A stretch of 9,745 nt of DNA from Bacillota bacterium (GTDB lineage: Bacteria; Bacillota; Bacilli; Alicyclobacillales; Alicyclobacillaceae), in assembly GCA_021820805.1 (NCBI GenBank), contig JAKADF010000080.1, forward strand, positions 1 through 9,745, read 5' to 3'. The stretch's first letter is position 1; every line of letters begins with the position of its first letter. This document shows, piece after piece, positions 7,762-9,745 of the stretch. The position numbers were made by a program, and so were the translations under genes. Under the pieces are notes generated by a model that was given only the letters and a program-made list of their open reading frames with translations, searched no databases and was not told the origin of the DNA.

Positions 7762-7837
7762 CTCATCATCCCTTCAGAAAGTGATTGACCAAATGCCTAC
7801 GTCGAAAGTGATTTTTGCACGTATCCGGATGCGCAAT

Positions 7838-7869
7838 ACTAAAAAGACACTCCCAGTACAGGAGTGTCT
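7838..7869 (-). terminator. Intrinsic terminator of the cob operon riboswitch
   Basis: On the minus strand a perfect 9-bp stem, AGACACTCC with GGAGTGTCT, encloses a 7-nt loop and is followed at once by a run of T. It lies between the riboswitch and cbiX, about 75 nt before the cbiX start, and so acts as an attenuator. Its 5' arm can alternatively pair with the 3' strand of the riboswitch P13-like stem (7896-7905), with one bulged G, which would form an antiterminator. Confidence 0.85.
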
Positions 7870-7895
7870 GATAACGTATCTATAATCCTCGTCAC

Positions 7896-8091
7896 AAACA
7901 CCTCCCTATCGACCGTAGGAATCATGGTGCTTAGAAAAGGCAGGTCTCCTGGCTCAGGATCGACGCCATTGATTCCCTTCCCAGGCACTTGCCCAGTGGC
8001 TTGAATCAAGGCTTCCCTTTACAGTGGCGGGACCGCACCGGATTTTCACCGGTTTCCCTATTAAGCTCACTCAAAAGTGAGCACCCTTCCT
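7896..8091 (-). promoter_or_regulatory. Cobalamin riboswitch controlling the cob operon
   Basis: The B12 box is present on the minus strand as AGCCAGGAGACCTGCC (7939-7954). The conserved core GGTGCGGTCCCGCCACTGTA, within about 8018-8038, lies upstream of it. A P1 helix can form between AGGAAGGG (8084-8091) and CCTTTTCT (7933-7940). P2 is a perfect 7-bp hairpin (8065-8082). After the B12 box, a P13-like helix pairs AAGCACC (7926-7932) with GGTGTTT (7896-7902), with an inner CCTA/TAGG stem closing a 7-nt loop. Known members of this class bind adenosylcobalamin or related cobalamins. With the terminator just downstream, high B12 is expected to stop transcription before cbiX. Confidence 0.95.
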
Positions 8092-8125
8092 ATACTATTG
8101 AGTTCAATATTTCTACACAGCCACT

Positions 8126-8154
8126 ATAATATAAAGAAAGAGTGAATATGTCCA
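8126..8154 (-). promoter_or_regulatory. Vegetative-type promoter of the cob operon
   Basis: On the minus strand TGGACA (8149-8154), a 17-nt spacer and TATTAT (8126-8131) each match the sigma-A consensus in five of six positions. The expected transcription start, near 8118, lies about 27 nt before the P1 helix of the riboswitch. The site lies just behind the stop codon of the permease gene. Confidence 0.75.
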
Positions 8155-8177
8155 GTTTTGCTCACGAATGGTTGAAA

Positions 8178-9194
8178 TCATGAATTGATATTTGATGACC
8201 AGCGTTGATCAATTCGATAAAATTTCCAAATTCCATATGATATACCCCAAGTCAAAATAAACAATCCGACAAGAAGGTAGCCAATTTTACCAAAATCAAT
8301 CCCTTGCACCCATCCCCAAAATCCGTCATTTAATCCAAATTTCGGGGCGATAATTTGCGCAACTTCAATACAGCCGATTAATAGGGCAACTACGACCGAC
8401 AATCCTGTCACAGTCAGGTTATAATAGATTTTTCGAATGGGTGTCGCGAACGCCCAGTTATAAGCAACCGTCATAAATACTCCGTCCGTTGTATCCATCA
8501 AACTCATGCCTGCGGAAAAAAGGATGGGGAGGGCAATGATACCTGTAAACGAAATTGCGCTCTTTGCAGCTCCAGCAGAAATTGCAAGTAATGCCACTTC
8601 ACTGGCAGAATCGAATCCTAATCCAAATAGAAAACCAATCGGGTACATATTCCAACTCTTAGTTACCAATTTAAATAACGGGCCAACGAATCGTGCGAGA
8701 AACCCTCTTGTATTCAATATTTCTTCAAATTCAGCTTCGCTCAAAGATTGGGTTTTCATGGTCTTGAAAATTTGATACAAGTTATTTAGTACAAGTAAAT
8801 TGATAAACCCAATTATAAATAAGAAAGAAGCAGAAACAATCGTTGCCACTACCCCACCAATATTCTGAAGTAAAGGAAAGGATTTTTGCGCAAAATGCAA
8901 CGCAAATACCGCAACAATTGTCATAATAACGACGATTGTGGAATGGCCAAGTGCAAAAAAGAACCCGATGCCAGTTGTGTCTCTACTCTCTTGTCTTAAC
9001 TTACGCACTGTATTATCGATAGCTGCGATATGGTCTGCATCAAATGCGTGCCGAAGGCCAAAAGTGTAGGATAAAACCGCTAGACCAATCAGTGTTGGAT
9101 GATATGGAATTGATGAAATTAAAAGCAGTACACCAAGAACATGAAGAAAAAAAATACCCGCTCCATATCCGAATATTGATCTTCTTATTTTCAA
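8178..9194 (-). CDS. NiCoT-family cobalt/nickel permease, probably cobalt uptake
   Basis: The 338-residue product is a polytopic membrane protein that imports Co2+ or Ni2+. The NiCoT signatures are all present: RHAFDADHI (48-56), LGHSTIV (82-88), LGFDSASEV (192-200) and GMSLMDTTD (229-237). The His and Asp residues of the first motif form the selectivity region in characterised members. About eight hydrophobic segments are seen, with a hydrophilic loop at about 142-180. The TTG at 9194 is chosen because AGGG lies six bases upstream. A TTG at 9209 would add five residues but has no clear ribosome binding site. A cobalamin riboswitch in front and the cobalt-consuming operon behind point to cobalt. 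Sequence alone does not settle the preference against nickel. Confidence 0.92.
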   Translation of the reverse strand: MKIRRSIFGYGAGIFFLHVLGVLLLISSIPYHPTLIGLAVLSYTFGLRHAFDADHIAAIDNTVRKLRQESRDTTGIGFFFALGHSTIVVIMTIVAVFALHFAQKSFPLLQNIGGVVATIVSASFLFIIGFINLLVLNNLYQIFKTMKTQSLSEAEFEEILNTRGFLARFVGPLFKLVTKSWNMYPIGFLFGLGFDSASEVALLAISAGAAKSAISFTGIIALPILFSAGMSLMDTTDGVFMTVAYNWAFATPIRKIYYNLTVTGLSVVVALLIGCIEVAQIIAPKFGLNDGFWGWVQGIDFGKIGYLLVGLFILTWGISYGIWKFYRIDQRWSSNINS

Positions 9195-9231
9195 ACTTAT
9201 CCCTACCAATCATATTGGAACTTTAAAGTAC

Positions 9232-9267
9232 AAAATGAAAAGACACCCTTTTCCAAAAAGAGTGCCT
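9232..9267 (-). terminator. Intrinsic terminator of the permease riboswitch
   Basis: On the minus strand AGGCACTCTTTT can pair with AAAAGGGTGTCT (12 bp with two G-T pairs) around a 3-nt loop, followed by TTTTCATTTT. It lies between the riboswitch and the permease start. The 5' arm AGGCACTC can also pair with GAGGTGTTT of the riboswitch (9290-9298), with a bulged G and two wobble pairs, which gives an alternative antiterminator. Confidence 0.75.
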
Positions 9268-9289
9268 GCATGCATCAATCGCTGCCTAC

Positions 9290-9488
9290 AAACACCTCCC
9301 TATCGACCGTAGGTAGTGTCGGTGCTTAACAATAAGGCAGGTCTCCTGACTTAGGTTCATTGCATTGAGCAGCCTTCCCAGGAAGTTAATCAGGTGGCAA
9401 ATTGCTCAACTATCCCCATTACAGTGGCGGGACCGTGCCGGATTTACACCGGCTTCCCTATTAAATCCACATTTGTGGATGCCTTATC
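9290..9488 (-). promoter_or_regulatory. Cobalamin riboswitch controlling the permease gene
   Basis: The B12 box on the minus strand is AGTCAGGAGACCTGCC (9336-9351). The core CGGTCCCGCCACTGTAA lies upstream of it. P1 pairs GATAAGGC (9481-9488) with GCCTTATT (9331-9338), and P2 is a perfect 7-bp hairpin (9465-9480). The 3' module pairs AAGCACC (9321-9327) with GGTGTTT (9290-9296), with an inner CCTA/TAGG stem. This module is identical over 26 bp to that of the cob operon riboswitch. Repression of the permease by B12 through the terminator at 9232-9267 is expected. Confidence 0.95.
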
Positions 9489-9526
9489 TGCGTATTTAAT
9501 TTCGATACTCATCCCATTTAGAAAAT

Positions 9527-9555
9527 ATCATAACCCAATCGTATTTTTCCGTCTA
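9527..9555 (-). promoter_or_regulatory. Probable promoter of the permease unit
   Basis: TAGACG (9550-9555), a 17-nt spacer and TATGAT (9527-9532) on the minus strand resemble a sigma-A promoter, with four and five of six consensus bases. The predicted start, near 9519, is about 30 nt before the riboswitch P1 helix. This matches the geometry at the cob operon promoter. Confidence 0.6.
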
Positions 9556-9598
9556 GCCGAAGATTCCTTAGAATAGGGAGAACCTAAATTCCCAGCCC

Positions 9599-9620
9599 AA
9601 TATATGTAATAGCATATATT
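9599..9620. repeat. AT-rich inverted repeat upstream of the permease promoter
   Basis: AATATATG and CATATATT form a perfect 8-bp inverted repeat with a 6-nt spacer. It lies about 44 bp upstream of the -35 element of the permease promoter, in a stretch of about 190 bp (9556-9745) where I see no gene on either strand. It could be an operator, but in AT-rich intergenic DNA such repeats also arise by chance. Confidence 0.3.
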
Positions 9621-9745
9621 TTCGCTAAAATGTCGACCTTACCCCATGCCCATCAAGCCAAGCATCGGTGACTACGTATAGAAAATCAATGCCTTATTAA
9701 AATTCTACAGATAAGATAGATTTTTCCATGTGTATGAGCCTTCAC

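Noticed and set aside
7502..7885. Plus-strand ORF of 127 codons opposite cbiX and its terminator
   Set aside because: It is antisense to a well-supported gene and to a terminator, and its composition is that of a reverse-strand shadow.
7839..7925. Minus-strand ORF of 28 codons starting at an ATG inside the cob riboswitch and ending at the terminator T-run
   Set aside because: No ribosome binding site precedes the ATG, which lies in the P13-like loop region. The sequence is fully explained by riboswitch and terminator structure, and the matching permease leader has no equivalent ORF.
9210..9213. ATG at 9213 as start of the permease
   Set aside because: It is out of frame with the permease reading frame by one base. 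A frameshift is not needed, because in-frame TTG starts exist.
9394..9576. Plus-strand ORF of 60 codons across the permease riboswitch
   Set aside because: It runs antisense through the conserved riboswitch core, has no recognisable ribosome binding site and shows no protein family features.
9556..9745. Possible gene or further promoter at the right edge
   Set aside because: No ORF with a ribosome binding site is visible on either strand. A TCGACA hexamer near 9640 has no good -10 partner at proper spacing.
1..9745. Mobile elements, CRISPR arrays, tRNA/rRNA genes, phage or toxin-antitoxin genes
   Set aside because: No transposase or integrase-like proteins, repeat-spacer arrays or tRNA/rRNA signatures were seen. 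The window is filled by the cobalamin genes and their leaders.

Overview
The window carries most of an anaerobic (early cobalt insertion) cobalamin biosynthesis operon, together with a cobalt/nickel permease gene. All genes lie on the minus strand, so transcription runs from the right edge to the left edge. Strong GGAGG-type ribosome binding sites, frequent TTG/GTG starts, vegetative-type -35/-10 promoters and riboswitch-plus-intrinsic-terminator leaders point to a low-to-moderate GC Gram-positive bacterium, most likely of the Bacillales. The species cannot be named from the sequence alone.

Layout in the direction of transcription. (1) 9745-9556: about 190 bp with no gene I can support; it holds one AT-rich inverted repeat. 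(2) 9555-9232: promoter, cobalamin riboswitch and intrinsic terminator. (3) 9194-8178: a NiCoT-family permease. (4) 8154-7838: a second promoter, a second cobalamin riboswitch and a second intrinsic terminator. (5) 7761-1: a tightly packed operon cbiX-cobA-cbiH-cbiJ-cbiC-cbiD-cbiET-cbiL-cbiF-cbiG. Neighbouring genes overlap by 4 to 17 nt or are 2 to 4 nt apart. cbiG is cut off by the left edge after 39 codons.

How the genes work together. The permease imports Co2+. CobA methylates uroporphyrinogen III to precorrin-2. After oxidation to sirohydrochlorin, by an enzyme not encoded here, CbiX inserts cobalt. CbiL, CbiH, CbiF, CbiG, CbiD, CbiJ, CbiE/CbiT and CbiC then carry out the peripheral methylations, ring contraction, deacylation, reduction, decarboxylation and methyl migration that give cobyrinic acid. 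Enzymes for a,c-diamide formation, adenosylation and nucleotide loop assembly are not in the window.

Regulation. Both transcription units start with a class-typical B12-box riboswitch. The two share an identical 26-bp 3' module. In each leader the 3' strand of that module can pair instead with the 5' arm of the downstream terminator, so the switches can be read as transcriptional OFF switches. No terminator is evident between the permease and the second promoter, so the second riboswitch may also gate read-through from the first unit.

I found no evidence of a new biological system. The points of most interest are the serial riboswitch arrangement, the inferred antiterminators, and the degenerate second half of CbiX.
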